A stretch of 64,000 bases of DNA from an uncultured Lentisphaeria bacterium. GTDB lineage: Bacteria; Verrucomicrobiota; Lentisphaeria; Oligosphaerales; Oligosphaeraceae. Position numbers and translations under genes: made by a program. The notes under the pieces are model-generated. The model saw only the letters and a list, made by a program, of their open reading frames with translations. It ran no database searches and had not been told where the DNA came from. The stretch is from contig CAKUJM010000002.1 in the NCBI GenBank assembly GCA_934661755.1, forward strand, positions 30,450-94,449, in the 5' to 3' direction. Of this stretch, positions 48,327 to 56,934 are shown one piece after another. Each line of letters begins with the position of its first letter. Within the stretch, counting starts at the first letter, position 1.

Positions 48327-50366
48327 TCATGCGCCATGCCTGAAGCGCTCGATCATCTCCCGCTGGATCACCTGCGGGAGGGAGACGAAGCGCGCGCTGA
48401 ATCCGCCGACGCGCACCGTCAGGTCCCGGTACTGCTCCGGCTTCTCCAGCGCATTCTCCAAGTCGCTGATGGAGACCGCATTGACTTGGAGCTGGAGCCC
48501 GCCAAGCTCGAAATAGGTGCGCAAGGCGTCGCGGAATTTCCTCCTTGCGGAATCGGTCCGGCACAGCGAGGCGTCGCAGTAGATGTCGAGCGCCTGCCCG
48601 CCGGAGAAGGTGGTCTGGTCGATTGCGGCGCCGGAGCGGATCAGGCCGGTAATCCCATCGTGGCTTCGCCCGGCCATCGGTCCGATGTTCTTGGCGAACG
48701 GCTCCCCGGCGTGCCTGCCATCGCAGCTGGCCGGATAGCCCGCGCCGCGTCCGACATGGGTGTTGAGGGTATGGAAGCTCGGCATGTAATAGACGACGCC
48801 GGCGGGATTTTCCTCCCGGATGATCCGGGCTAGCTGGCTGGCGACGCGGGCAGCGAAGTCATCCGCCGTGCGGTCTCCGTTCCCGAATTTGGGGCAGGCA
48901 AGCAGCTCCTGGCGCAAATCCTCGTGGCCCTTGAAGTCCTCCCGCGCTGCCGCGGCAATCTCGGCAAGCGTGCGGTGTCTGCGGCGGAAGACCAGCTCGT
49001 CGATTGCGGCCAGTGAATCGGCGACATTGATCAGCGCGAACAAATCGACATTGCCGGTGTGGTATCGCGGGGCGCCGTGCAGCCGGTCCGCGCCGGGGAT
49101 GCCGCCGCGCAGCAGCGCCGAGGTGAAGGGCGAGGGATGGTATCCGCGCTCGAATGCCTCTTCATTGAGCTGGGAGTGGCGTGCAAGCAGCAGCCGGAGC
49201 AGCTTGCGGTCGTATGCGAACATGGCTTCCATGAGCTCGTCGATGGAGCCATATTGCGTCGGGACCTCGATTGACAGCCCGTCTTCTCTCCGGAAGGGGC
49301 TGCCGCCATTGATCGCCGCCTCCAGTCCCGGCAGGCAGTTGCAGACCACCGCCCACATGTCGCTGAATTCACGGCCGGCGATCATCAGCCCCATGCAACT
49401 GTTGACGCACCAGCGGTCCAGATCCTCGGGGCGGACGCCGCGTTTGCGCAGCGTCTCGCGGCAGTTTTCCTCTCCGTAGAAGGTCGGCTGGCCGACTGTG
49501 AAGAGTTCCGGCCGGGTGGCCAGCGCGAGATCCTCGTCGCGGGTGCCGGCATGGCAGCGGACCGCAAGCAGCGGCGCCGGCAGCCGCAACTCGGCGGCGA
49601 CTTGCAGGATCAGCCGGCTCAAGTCATTGAACTGGTCGTTGCCATTGCCATCGCATCCGCCGATGTTGAGCGCCTTCGCGGGATCGCCATGGATATTGAG
49701 CTTCTGCATGAATTCGCCAAGCACTGCGGCCAGCTCCGCCTCGCTCACGCCATGGGTCCGGTCGTGTTCGAAGTACTTGTAGCAGTACTGGTCAAGGCGT
49801 CCAACGGAAATTGAGTAGAAGCTGTATTCGGAGATGCCGGTCAGCGCCTGGAGCAGCAGGACGCACTGCAGGGCCTCGGCAAAGCTTTCCGCCGGTTCCG
49901 CCGGCACGCGCCGGCACACTCCGAAGCCGAGCCGGGCATAGCGTCCGGCAAAATCAATGACTGCGCGCAACGCGGTGCGCTGCGCCGGAGTCGGGGCCTC
50001 ATCGGCCAGTTTGCAAAGCCCGCGCTCCAGGACCAGCTCGTAGTCAAGTGTGGTGTGGTTGCACGAGATCTCGATGCAATGGCCATTGCCGCAATAATGG
50101 TCCCCAAACGGATCCCCGGGGACCGGCGGCTGCAGCCGGGACATCGCCGCCGCATCCGCCTCCGGCATCGGAAGCGGATTGGCGTCGTCATCGCCGAAGA
50201 TTGCCGCCAGGCGCGAATGGCCGGGGTCGCCGTCGATCGGGATGTCGGCGAGAATCCGACGGAAGAGCTCGGCCTCCCGCATATCCGCATCCTGCACTTC
50301 GGCATATACCGAGGGCGTGTGAATCAGACGAAGGCGGGCGATGGCGCGTTCGTAATTGGAGTTCAT
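48327..50366 (-). CDS. Glycyl radical enzyme 3
   Basis: A 679-residue GRE. The radical motif is canonical, TVRVGGFSARFVSLPQ, with Gly655. The candidate thiyl Cys is Cys324 in RWCVNSCMGLMIAG; a second Cys (320) lies four residues before. No Glu follows at +2, so the chemistry probably differs from the Cys-x-Glu dehydratases. SVGRLDQYCYKYF, GHEDLRQELLACPKFGNGD and GGLQLQVNAVSI match the family. Its ATG overlaps the iclR stop by four bases, so regulator and enzyme are co-translated. It is the first enzyme of the run. The substrate is unknown. Confidence 0.9.
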   Translation of the reverse strand: MNSNYERAIARLRLIHTPSVYAEVQDADMREAELFRRILADIPIDGDPGHSRLAAIFGDDDANPLPMPEADAAAMSRLQPPVPGDPFGDHYCGNGHCIEISCNHTTLDYELVLERGLCKLADEAPTPAQRTALRAVIDFAGRYARLGFGVCRRVPAEPAESFAEALQCVLLLQALTGISEYSFYSISVGRLDQYCYKYFEHDRTHGVSEAELAAVLGEFMQKLNIHGDPAKALNIGGCDGNGNDQFNDLSRLILQVAAELRLPAPLLAVRCHAGTRDEDLALATRPELFTVGQPTFYGEENCRETLRKRGVRPEDLDRWCVNSCMGLMIAGREFSDMWAVVCNCLPGLEAAINGGSPFRREDGLSIEVPTQYGSIDELMEAMFAYDRKLLRLLLARHSQLNEEAFERGYHPSPFTSALLRGGIPGADRLHGAPRYHTGNVDLFALINVADSLAAIDELVFRRRHRTLAEIAAAAREDFKGHEDLRQELLACPKFGNGDRTADDFAARVASQLARIIREENPAGVVYYMPSFHTLNTHVGRGAGYPASCDGRHAGEPFAKNIGPMAGRSHDGITGLIRSGAAIDQTTFSGGQALDIYCDASLCRTDSARRKFRDALRTYFELGGLQLQVNAVSISDLENALEKPEQYRDLTVRVGGFSARFVSLPQVIQREMIERFRHGA

Positions 50367-51136
50367 AACGTCGCCTCCATGTATCCGATTGATTTGGAGA
50401 TCTTTTCCGCACAGTCAAGCACGAGCTTGCGCAATTCCGGCAACCGCTCTTCGTGCAGGCGTGAGGCAAGGCCGGTGATGCCGACTCCGGCGACCGGCCT
50501 GCCGACGGCGTTGAAGACCGGCGACCCGATGCAGTAGCTGCCCAGGACATATTCGCTGAATTCCGAAGCCGAGCGGGTCTGGAGTATTGATGCCAGCCGC
50601 TCGCGCAGCACCGCCGGATCGACGACGGTATGCGGGGTGATCCGGGGCAGGGGACCGCCCAGCACCTTGTCCTGCTCCTCTGGAGGCAGAAAGGCGAGGA
50701 CCGCCATGCCGAAGGCATTGCCATGCCAATGAAGCCGGATTCCCGGGGTCACCGCCAGGTAGTACTCGGCCGGAGGCGGCACGAAGTCAAGCTGGAGCAT
50801 GCGGTCGCCCGACGGAATCTGGATCTGGCAACTCTCGCGGGAGTCGGCGGCCAGGGCCTCCAGGAAGGGGCGCGCCTGCTTGCGCAGATCGAAATTGGTC
50901 TGCAGCTTCATGCCAAGCGAGTAAAGCCCGGCGGTCAATTCGTACTGCCCCGCCGGGGTGCGGCGGGCGTAGCCCATCTCCTGCAGTACGGTCAGCACCC
51001 GGAAGGCCAGGTTCGAAGAGAGTTCAAGACGGCGGGCCAGCTCCGTAGGACCCCATGATCCCGGATTGGATGCCATGAACTCCAATACCCTGAGCGTGCT
51101 GGCCGCCGCCGGGGCCGGGTAGTTTTTCTCCGCCAT
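50363..51136 (-). CDS. IclR-family transcriptional regulator of the GRE operon
   Basis: A 257-residue regulator with an N-terminal winged helix (STLRVLEFMASNPGSWGPTELARRL, given as STLRVLEFMA and GPTELARRL, recognition helix near SSNLAFRVLTVLQEMG) and the C-terminal IclR effector-binding domain (about 75-250, with CQIQIPSGDRM, GSPVFNAVGRPVAGVGITG). IclR proteins sense small carboxylic acids or sugars. It is the first gene of the run and overlaps GRE3 by four bases, so it likely controls its own operon. AAGG lies 7 nt before the ATG and an AT-rich inverted repeat lies directly upstream. Confidence 0.94.
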   Translation of the reverse strand: MAEKNYPAPAAASTLRVLEFMASNPGSWGPTELARRLELSSNLAFRVLTVLQEMGYARRTPAGQYELTAGLYSLGMKLQTNFDLRKQARPFLEALAADSRESCQIQIPSGDRMLQLDFVPPPAEYYLAVTPGIRLHWHGNAFGMAVLAFLPPEEQDKVLGGPLPRITPHTVVDPAVLRERLASILQTRSASEFSEYVLGSYCIGSPVFNAVGRPVAGVGITGLASRLHEERLPELRKLVLDCAEKISKSIGYMEATL

Positions 51137-51151
51137 GAAAAAGCCTTGTCC

Positions 51152-51188
51152 TATTCTAAAAATAAAATGCAGTTTTGTATTTAGAATA
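51152..51188. promoter_or_regulatory. AT-rich inverted repeat, likely IclR operator
   Basis: tattctaaa (51152-51160) and tttagaata (51180-51188) are perfect reverse complements 28 bp apart centre to centre, with an inner aaaa-tgcag-tttt half-match. They lie 16-52 bp upstream of the iclR ATG in an AT-rich patch that stands out in this GC-rich DNA, so they overlap the likely promoter. Confidence 0.65.
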
Positions 51189-51350
51189 AAATAACGCCTT
51201 GTTCCCCCATTTCAAGCCGGCAAATATGAAAATCAGAAAGAAACCCTGCCTGTCGGGTGGAAGCCAGCGGTGCGGCTTGTGAATCCATGGCGTTTTCGTC
51301 GGACATGCCCATGGATTCCAGCGTCATGACCGACGGATTCGTGCAGGCGA

Positions 51351-52247
51351 TCACTCAGAGAGCACCCACAGTGCATCCTGGTTGTCCCGCTTTGCAAATC
51401 CGGCGTCGCACAGGCAGACCATCCGCGGCTTGAAGTTGTCGGGGTTGCCGCTGTGGCAATGATAGGCGCATATGAATCGATCCGGATCATCGGTGGGCAT
51501 GTAGCTGTTGTGACCCACGCCTTCGACATCGCCGTGACGTTTCAATATGGGATTGTGCCCGTATTTCCTGAATGGCCCCGTTGGACAATCGGCCACCGCA
51601 TATCCGACCGCATAGTCCCTCGACCTGGTATGGTTGCATGAATACGATAGATAATACCGTCCGTTGCGCCTGATGACAAAGGGCCCCTCGGCGACAATGG
51701 CGTCCCTTGTCTCCCACGGCTCCTCAGCCCTGATCAGCACATCGGGATATCGATGCACAATTCGCTTCAAATCCCCGGACATCCTGGCGACATGGATCTG
51801 GTTGCCATGGCTAAGTTCCACATAATACAGGTATATGCCGGAATCGTCAAAGAGCAAATGGCCATCGATTGCCGGCTCATCCATCAGCCACCCATCGGCG
51901 TGCTTTCTGAACGGCCCGACCGGGGAGTCCGCCACCGCCATTGCCAAATGTTCCTCGGCGGCGTACACCATATAAAATTTTCCACCATGGAACGAGACTT
52001 CCGGAGCCCAGAACCATCGATTGCCGACCACGTCCTCCCGGGAAAGGCACAATCCCGCGTCATGCCAATGAATCAGGTCATCCGACTGGTAGACATGGAA
52101 GCCATCCCGGCCATCACTGTCGGTATTGAATGCATTGGGCGCATCCAGCCTCTGGCCGTTTTCCGAGGTGCAATATATGTAGTACTTGCCGCCGTGGCGC
52201 ATCAGGAACGGGTCCGCGCCGGGAAAAATTCGGGTGAGGTTGATCAT
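51351..52247 (-). CDS. Glycoside hydrolase family 43-like protein
   Basis: A 298-residue five-bladed beta-propeller glycosidase of clan GH-F type. The three expected carboxylates can be placed: base Asp12 in FPGADPFLM, pKa-tuning Asp128 in DEPAIDGHLL and acid Glu188 in VAEGPFVIRR. The WFWAPEVSFHGGKFYMVY segment is characteristic. There is no signal peptide, so it would act on oligosaccharides in the cytoplasm, typically arabinosides or xylosides. The ATG giving MINLTRIFPG was chosen over an in-frame TTG two codons earlier. It lies 214 bp upstream of iclR in the same direction and is separated from the next gene by a palindromic repeat, so it is probably its own unit. Confidence 0.9.
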   Translation of the reverse strand: MINLTRIFPGADPFLMRHGGKYYIYCTSENGQRLDAPNAFNTDSDGRDGFHVYQSDDLIHWHDAGLCLSREDVVGNRWFWAPEVSFHGGKFYMVYAAEEHLAMAVADSPVGPFRKHADGWLMDEPAIDGHLLFDDSGIYLYYVELSHGNQIHVARMSGDLKRIVHRYPDVLIRAEEPWETRDAIVAEGPFVIRRNGRYYLSYSCNHTRSRDYAVGYAVADCPTGPFRKYGHNPILKRHGDVEGVGHNSYMPTDDPDRFICAYHCHSGNPDNFKPRMVCLCDAGFAKRDNQDALWVLSE

Positions 52248-52302
52248 GGGCAAAGCGGGATGGCAGACATGGGGAGGGGCTGCGGACGAGGTGCGATGAG
52301 GA

Positions 52303-52427
52303 CCAGAATCCGTGAAGCTGGCGTTTTTGCGTCAGAATGCGGAATTTTGCGGGCGCGTTCCGGGAACGCATGACCGAAAAAATGGCGAAACCATGGCGCA
52401 AAGGAAAACAGCTTCACGGCATCCAGG
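52303..52427. repeat. Dispersed palindromic repeat, copy 5 (full length)
   Basis: Left arm accagaatccgtgaagctgg then ttttgcgtcagaatg; right arm gaccgaaaaaatggcgaaa then ggaaaacagcttcacggcatccagg. The ends pair as gaatccgtgaagct with agcttcacggcatc. Centre cgcgttccgggaacgc is itself a perfect small palindrome (ttccggg aside). It lies between the GH43 start and the MDR dehydrogenase stop. Confidence 0.85.
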
Positions 52428-52474
52428 GAGGAAATCCGCCCATTCATTCCATCCCGCCCGCCGCATCGCGATTA

Positions 52475-53521
52475 CTACAAATCGCGCCAGTCGAAGAGGA
52501 TCTTGAAGCAGTCCACGCCCTTGTGGTGGGCGTATTCGAAGGCCTCCCTGGCCTTGCCGGCCGGCCAGACCTCGTAGGGCAGGTGGCTGGTGTCGATCTT
52601 GCCCTCGCTGATCCACTGCAGAATCTGCCCCTTTGCCCGCCACTTCATCGCGCAGGTCATCGACATGTTGACATTCTTGACAAACCAGCGGTGATAGTGG
52701 TCGAAGAGCAACTTCTCGGGATAGTCGCCGTTGAGGTGGATGTATCCGGGCTCATCGTCGTCTCCCCAGCCGCCATCCTTGATGAAACGGTGGAGCTGTC
52801 CGGGCACTTCGGGGTTCCCCGAGCACTCGATGATCTTGTCGGCCTTCTTTCCGGAGGTGATTTCGAGCAGCGCCTTGATGCCCTTTTCATCCGGGGTGAT
52901 CACCTGGTCGGCATAATGGCGGGCGATTTCCTGCCGGTAGGCGTTGGGTTCCGCCAGGACGATGGTGGCCCTTGGGGCCTTGATGCGGATGATCTGGGCG
53001 GCGCCGATGCCGTTCATGCCGGCGCCGAACACCAATACGGTGCCGGTGAAATCGCTGGTCAGGCCGAGCCGCTCGACACCCTTGAGCGACACGCAGAAGA
53101 GGTAGGCCAGCACCGCCTGCTCGTCAGTGACATTGTCGGGGATGCGGCAGAGCGGATCGCCGGCGCCATTGGCGTTGTCGCTGTCCTTATGGCAGATGAG
53201 GGTGCCGCCACCCCAGGCGGCGCAGACATCCAGGTATTTTCGGCACTCGTTGATCATTACGCGGTCGCCCTTCTTGAATCCGGGGGCGTAGCTGCCTTCC
53301 TCGAGGACCACGCCGATATTTTCGTATCCCGGCACCAGCGGATACCAGCATTGCTCCGGATGCTGCATCCCATGGTAGGTCTTCATGTCGGTGCCGGTGG
53401 AAATGGCGCTCATCCGAGTCTTGCAGACCACGGTGTCCTCGCGCTTCGGGGTCAGGACGACCTCCCGGAAAGCGGCTTCCAATGGCCGTTCAATGACTGT
53501 TGCCAGAGTCTTGGTTTCCAT
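52475..53521 (-). CDS. Medium-chain (MDR) zinc-type dehydrogenase
   Basis: A 348-residue alcohol/polyol-dehydrogenase-like MDR protein. The N-terminal catalytic domain has ISTGTDMKTYHG, VPGYENIGVVLEEG and FKKGDRV; the Rossmann domain has VLVFGAGMNGIGAAQIIRIKAP and IECSGNPE. The ISTGTD and PGYENIG patterns resemble the BchC/threonine-dehydrogenase branch. The usual GHExxG zinc-site Glu-His pair reads GYENIG, so the catalytic His is replaced by Tyr. METKTLATVIERPL was taken as the start. It is the last gene of a long run, 29 bp after the radical-SAM gene, which suggests joint action on one substrate. Confidence 0.88.
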   Translation of the reverse strand: METKTLATVIERPLEAAFREVVLTPKREDTVVCKTRMSAISTGTDMKTYHGMQHPEQCWYPLVPGYENIGVVLEEGSYAPGFKKGDRVMINECRKYLDVCAAWGGGTLICHKDSDNANGAGDPLCRIPDNVTDEQAVLAYLFCVSLKGVERLGLTSDFTGTVLVFGAGMNGIGAAQIIRIKAPRATIVLAEPNAYRQEIARHYADQVITPDEKGIKALLEITSGKKADKIIECSGNPEVPGQLHRFIKDGGWGDDDEPGYIHLNGDYPEKLLFDHYHRWFVKNVNMSMTCAMKWRAKGQILQWISEGKIDTSHLPYEVWPAGKAREAFEYAHHKGVDCFKILFDWRDL

Positions 53522-53550
53522 TTTGTTGTAACCTCGATGGATTATGCGGG

Positions 53551-54519
53551 TTATTGTTGAAGCCGCCACGGACAGTGGCGGCAGCTGTCGAGAACATTGT
53601 CGCTGACCGCCTGGCGGAACTTTTCCGCCATCGGCCCATAAAATATCTCTTCGAGCGATGATTGGCGGGCGGAACCGGCGCTGAAGCCAAAATAGTCGGT
53701 GCAGAAACCGCATGCGCCGTCATTGCGGATATGGAGCCGCTGCCACGGCATCCGGCAGCAGGGAGCATCAAGGTGATCGGGATAGCTGTGGGCGGTGAAC
53801 TGCACCTCGAAGGGATATTGGCGCGAATTGAGGTCGGCGATGCCGCGACGCAGCTTTTCCAGATAGCCGGCATCGTCGTCCCGGGACCATCCTGCAAGTT
53901 CCGGGTAGTCCTGTCCAAAGCATTCGCGGGCCATCCGGCGGTGGTGGGCCACCTCGGCGAACGGCAGGTACATCAGCTGCCCCAGGATCACCCGGTCGGG
54001 ATGGAAATGCGCCAGCATCATGGGCAGCTCCGCCATGAAGTCGACATTGTCATCGGAGACCACGGCCATGAGCGACAGCCTGCCGCGACGCTTCCCCAGG
54101 CAGGCGATCCCCTCGGAGAGGGCATCGTAGGTGCCATCTCCGCGCACGGCGTCGGTGAGGGCGCGGTTGCCGTCCACGGAAACGAAGATCTCGTCCATGA
54201 AATCGCAAAGCGCCTCCGCATGGTGGCGGATCAGAGTGCCGTTGGTGACAATTTCCAGTCGGCAGAGCTGCTTTTCGAAGAGGCTTCTGGCCAGTTCGTC
54301 GAATTGCGGATACAGCAGCGGCTCGCCTCCCCAGAGGGTGATTTCCGGCAGGCATGGCACCGCCAGATCCCGGGCCTGCCGGGCCATATCCTCCCAGAAC
54401 TGCAACGGCAGTGCAGTCCTGCCGGTTCCGCGCAATCCGCGGTTCTGGCCGCAGAATTTGCAATGGAGGTTGCAGTCGCCAGTCAATTGGAAATGGAGAT
54501 ATTTCAGCTTGGCGGTCAT
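53551..54519 (-). CDS. Radical SAM protein with SPASM-like C-terminal cluster region
   Basis: A 322-residue radical-SAM enzyme. The SAM cluster motif is CNLHCKFC near residues 16-23, followed by TLWGGEPLLYPQF. The C-terminal quarter has Cys residues in APCCRMPW, CGFCTDYF and CRHCPW, the arrangement of SPASM domains, which hold further 4Fe-4S clusters and occur in peptide-modifying and sulfatase-maturing enzymes. No precursor peptide gene was recognised nearby. The gene starts 3 bp after azlD and is followed by the MDR dehydrogenase. Substrate unknown. Confidence 0.9.
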   Translation of the reverse strand: MTAKLKYLHFQLTGDCNLHCKFCGQNRGLRGTGRTALPLQFWEDMARQARDLAVPCLPEITLWGGEPLLYPQFDELARSLFEKQLCRLEIVTNGTLIRHHAEALCDFMDEIFVSVDGNRALTDAVRGDGTYDALSEGIACLGKRRGRLSLMAVVSDDNVDFMAELPMMLAHFHPDRVILGQLMYLPFAEVAHHRRMARECFGQDYPELAGWSRDDDAGYLEKLRRGIADLNSRQYPFEVQFTAHSYPDHLDAPCCRMPWQRLHIRNDGACGFCTDYFGFSAGSARQSSLEEIFYGPMAEKFRQAVSDNVLDSCRHCPWRLQQ

Positions 54520-54522
54520 GGC

Positions 54523-54864
54523 TCAGGAAAGGTTGATGAAGAGCATGTAGACGGCAGTGCCGCCGCAAATGGATATGAGCGGATTGCGCAGCAGCAGATG
54601 GAGGGCGACGGTGACGGCGGCCCCTCCGCCGCCGTATGCCAGCCGCAGGTAGTGCGGGTCGTTGAAATCGCACAGTCCGATGAAGCTGTAGGCCACCAGC
54701 ATGGCGATGGCTGCGGCGGTCATTGCGGTGCCCAGGTAGGTCAGCAGCGGCGGCACCGGCTTGTCGGAATTGCGGAAGACCAGAAACGGAAAGGCGCGCA
54801 ACAGCAGCACCACCGCCGCCATTACCGCAGTCATGAGGATCCGATGAGTCAGCAGCTCGTCCAT
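54523..54864 (-). CDS. azlD: AzlD-type branched-chain amino acid exporter subunit
   Basis: A 113-residue protein with four hydrophobic helices, the small partner of AzlC. LLLRAFPFLVF and the late LLLRNPLISICGGTAVYM are typical of AzlD. The ATG overlaps the azlC stop by one base (TGATG). Together they would export branched-chain or related amino acids across the inner membrane. Confidence 0.9.
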   Translation of the reverse strand: MDELLTHRILMTAVMAAVVLLLRAFPFLVFRNSDKPVPPLLTYLGTAMTAAAIAMLVAYSFIGLCDFNDPHYLRLAYGGGGAAVTVALHLLLRNPLISICGGTAVYMLFINLS

Positions 54865-55655
54865 CAGGCGGTCCCCCTCTCGGCGGCGGCGACGCTTTGG
54901 GCGGTCCGGCGGCGATGCCACAGCATCACGGCGATGATCGCGGCCATGGCCGGCAGCAGCATCTTGTTGGCGGCGTGCGGGAAAAGGAACAGCGCCACCA
55001 GCACGGTGGCGGCAGTGATGGCGCCGCCGGCAATGGCGGGAAAGCGGTTCAGCCGGTTGCGGCACAAGTCCACCAGGATGACGATGAAGAGCGCGACCAT
55101 GGCGAACTCGATGCCGTCAGTGGGGAATGGCAGGCGGTTGCCGATGGCGGCGCCGATGACGCCGCCGGCCACCCAGTAGGCCCAGTCGAGGAAGATGACG
55201 CCGGCAAAGTAGCATCGGCGGGCTTTTCCCCGGTACTTGCAGGCGGAGATGATGGCGTACGATTCGTCAGTCAATCCGCAGACCATCAGCCATCTCAGCC
55301 AGCAGGGGTAGTTCGGGAAAATCCGGAGGAAGCTCAGGCCATACAGGGAATAGCGGATATTGATCAGCACGGCGATGATCGCGGTCAGCAGCAGGCTGTA
55401 CTGGCCGGCGTTCTTCAGCATGTCGACGGCGGCGAATTGCATGCTTCCGGACTCGGTGCTCAGGCTCATGCCGAACACCCATCCGATGGTCATCCCCGGC
55501 ACCTGCCGGACGATCAGCACGCCGAAGGCGATGCCCATGGTGACATAGCCCATGAGCACCGGCAGCGAGGCAATGAACGCCTCGTGGAACACCCGGCGCA
55601 TGGCGATGCGGGGGGATCCGGCCGGCGAATCCGTTGAAGCGGCAGCTGCAGACAT
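54864..55655 (-). CDS. azlC: AzlC-family branched-chain amino acid exporter
   Basis: A 263-residue inner-membrane protein. Typical AzlC landmarks are ASLPVLMGYVTMGIAFGVL near the start, SGSMQFAAVDML, NIRYSLYGLSF and DESYAIIS. About seven helices are evident. AzlCD pairs export branched-chain amino acids in exchange for protons. The gene starts 6 bp after the receiver-domain protein gene and overlaps azlD, so all are in one transcript. Confidence 0.93.
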   Translation of the reverse strand: MSAAAASTDSPAGSPRIAMRRVFHEAFIASLPVLMGYVTMGIAFGVLIVRQVPGMTIGWVFGMSLSTESGSMQFAAVDMLKNAGQYSLLLTAIIAVLINIRYSLYGLSFLRIFPNYPCWLRWLMVCGLTDESYAIISACKYRGKARRCYFAGVIFLDWAYWVAGGVIGAAIGNRLPFPTDGIEFAMVALFIVILVDLCRNRLNRFPAIAGGAITAATVLVALFLFPHAANKMLLPAMAAIIAVMLWHRRRTAQSVAAAERGTA

Positions 55656-55661
55656 GGCGAT

Positions 55662-56873
55662 TCAGGAAAAATCCGGGTTTTCAAAAATCTGGCTGATCTT
55701 CCGGGCGAGGTCGGCCATCCGATAGGGCTTGCGGAGGAAACCGGCGGCGCCGGCATCCATGACATCCTGGATTTCCTCGTTGGAGACGTATCCGCTGGAG
55801 ACCAGCACCCGCACCTTGGGATCCAGCTCCTTGAGGATGAAGAAGGTCTCGCGGCCACCCATATTGGGCATCAGCATGTCCAGGATCACCAGGTCGATGC
55901 GGCCAAGATTCGCATCATAGATCGACACCGCCTCCTTGCCGTCGCCGGCCAGGATGACATTGTATCCCATGTCCTGCAGCATATCGATGAGCACATCCCA
56001 GATCATATCCTCGTCGTCCACCAGCAGGATGGTGCGGGGCGAGCCATCGGGGCGGCGGGTGGCGTCCGCCGGCGAAGTCGCCAAGGCGTCGTCGCGGTTT
56101 TCGGCGGGGGCAATGGGGAAGAGCATGACCAGATTCGGAGCGGCGGTGTCCGGCAGACAGCAGATGCCGCCGTGGTTCATCCTGGCCAGTCCGAGCCATT
56201 TGGCGCCAATGAGCAGCGGAATTGGCAGGTCATCGGCATTGGCCATGATGGAGGACAGGCTGCGCAGACGGCGGATCTCGGGGAATGGCAGCTTGTCCGG
56301 CAGCACCGCCACCGCCACCGCCTCGGCATTCCTGTCGCCCAGGCGCGCCTCACGCGCTTCCGCGCCGGTGAGCGCGACCCGGCGGCATTCGACATTCCAG
56401 GCGTGCCGCGAGTCGGAGTCGCTGCGACTGAACCGCAGCAGCACCTCCCGGATCAATTCCTGGAAGGCGAGGCCATTGCCGCGGATCTTCACTCCTGCGG
56501 CGCCATTGACGGCGATTGTGCAGCCGCTGGGCAATTCGCGCCGGGTGCGGCCGATGACCTCGTCGATCAGCGAATCCACCTGGATGGATTCAGCGTTCTG
56601 GGCGTCGGCAATGGCGGCGCGCCCGGAGGAAGAGACCAGCGCGGAGGCGTTCTTGAGCTCGCGTTCGATGCGCCGGAGGTATTCCAGATTGCCGCCGCTG
56701 GACTCCAGGTCGTCGGCCAGCAGGGCGTTGAAGTCGTCGATACGGTCAAAGGTTCCGGAAAGCAGCTCGCACATCCCTGCCAGCAATGAGCGCAAGGCCC
56801 GCAGTTCCGGGCTGTTGGCGGCCAGATTGAGACCCTGCAATTTCGCATCCGTGGCATTGGCAGTGGATTTCAT
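55662..56873 (-). CDS. Degenerate histidine-kinase-like protein fused to a receiver domain
   Basis: A 403-residue protein. Residues 281-395 are a complete response-regulator receiver: acidic pair Asp286/Asp287, phospho-acceptor Asp332 in LVILDMLMPNMGG, Ser359 and Lys382 in FLRKPY. Residues 35-255 align in outline with hybrid kinases of the HDFNN[IL]L class, but the phospho-His is Asp (DDFNALL, 46-52), the N-box Asn is missing (FQELIREVLL) and the D-x-G-x-G loop is not found; only a trace of the G2 region remains (LGLARMNHGGI). It should not autophosphorylate but may be phosphorylated on Asp332. It lies between tsaD and azlC. Confidence 0.82.
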   Translation of the reverse strand: MKSTANATDAKLQGLNLAANSPELRALRSLLAGMCELLSGTFDRIDDFNALLADDLESSGGNLEYLRRIERELKNASALVSSSGRAAIADAQNAESIQVDSLIDEVIGRTRRELPSGCTIAVNGAAGVKIRGNGLAFQELIREVLLRFSRSDSDSRHAWNVECRRVALTGAEAREARLGDRNAEAVAVAVLPDKLPFPEIRRLRSLSSIMANADDLPIPLLIGAKWLGLARMNHGGICCLPDTAAPNLVMLFPIAPAENRDDALATSPADATRRPDGSPRTILLVDDEDMIWDVLIDMLQDMGYNVILAGDGKEAVSIYDANLGRIDLVILDMLMPNMGGRETFFILKELDPKVRVLVSSGYVSNEEIQDVMDAGAAGFLRKPYRMADLARKISQIFENPDFS

Positions 56874-56934
56874 GCGGACTCCTCAATTTTTTTAGTGGGG
56901 ATTGGCGAAGGGGCGAATTGGCGAAGGGGCGGCC

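Noticed and set aside
42250..51136. Microcompartment (BMC) GRE locus
   Set aside because: No shell protein genes, no phosphotransacylase and no CoA-acylating aldehyde dehydrogenase are present, and the GREs show no obvious encapsulation-peptide extension.
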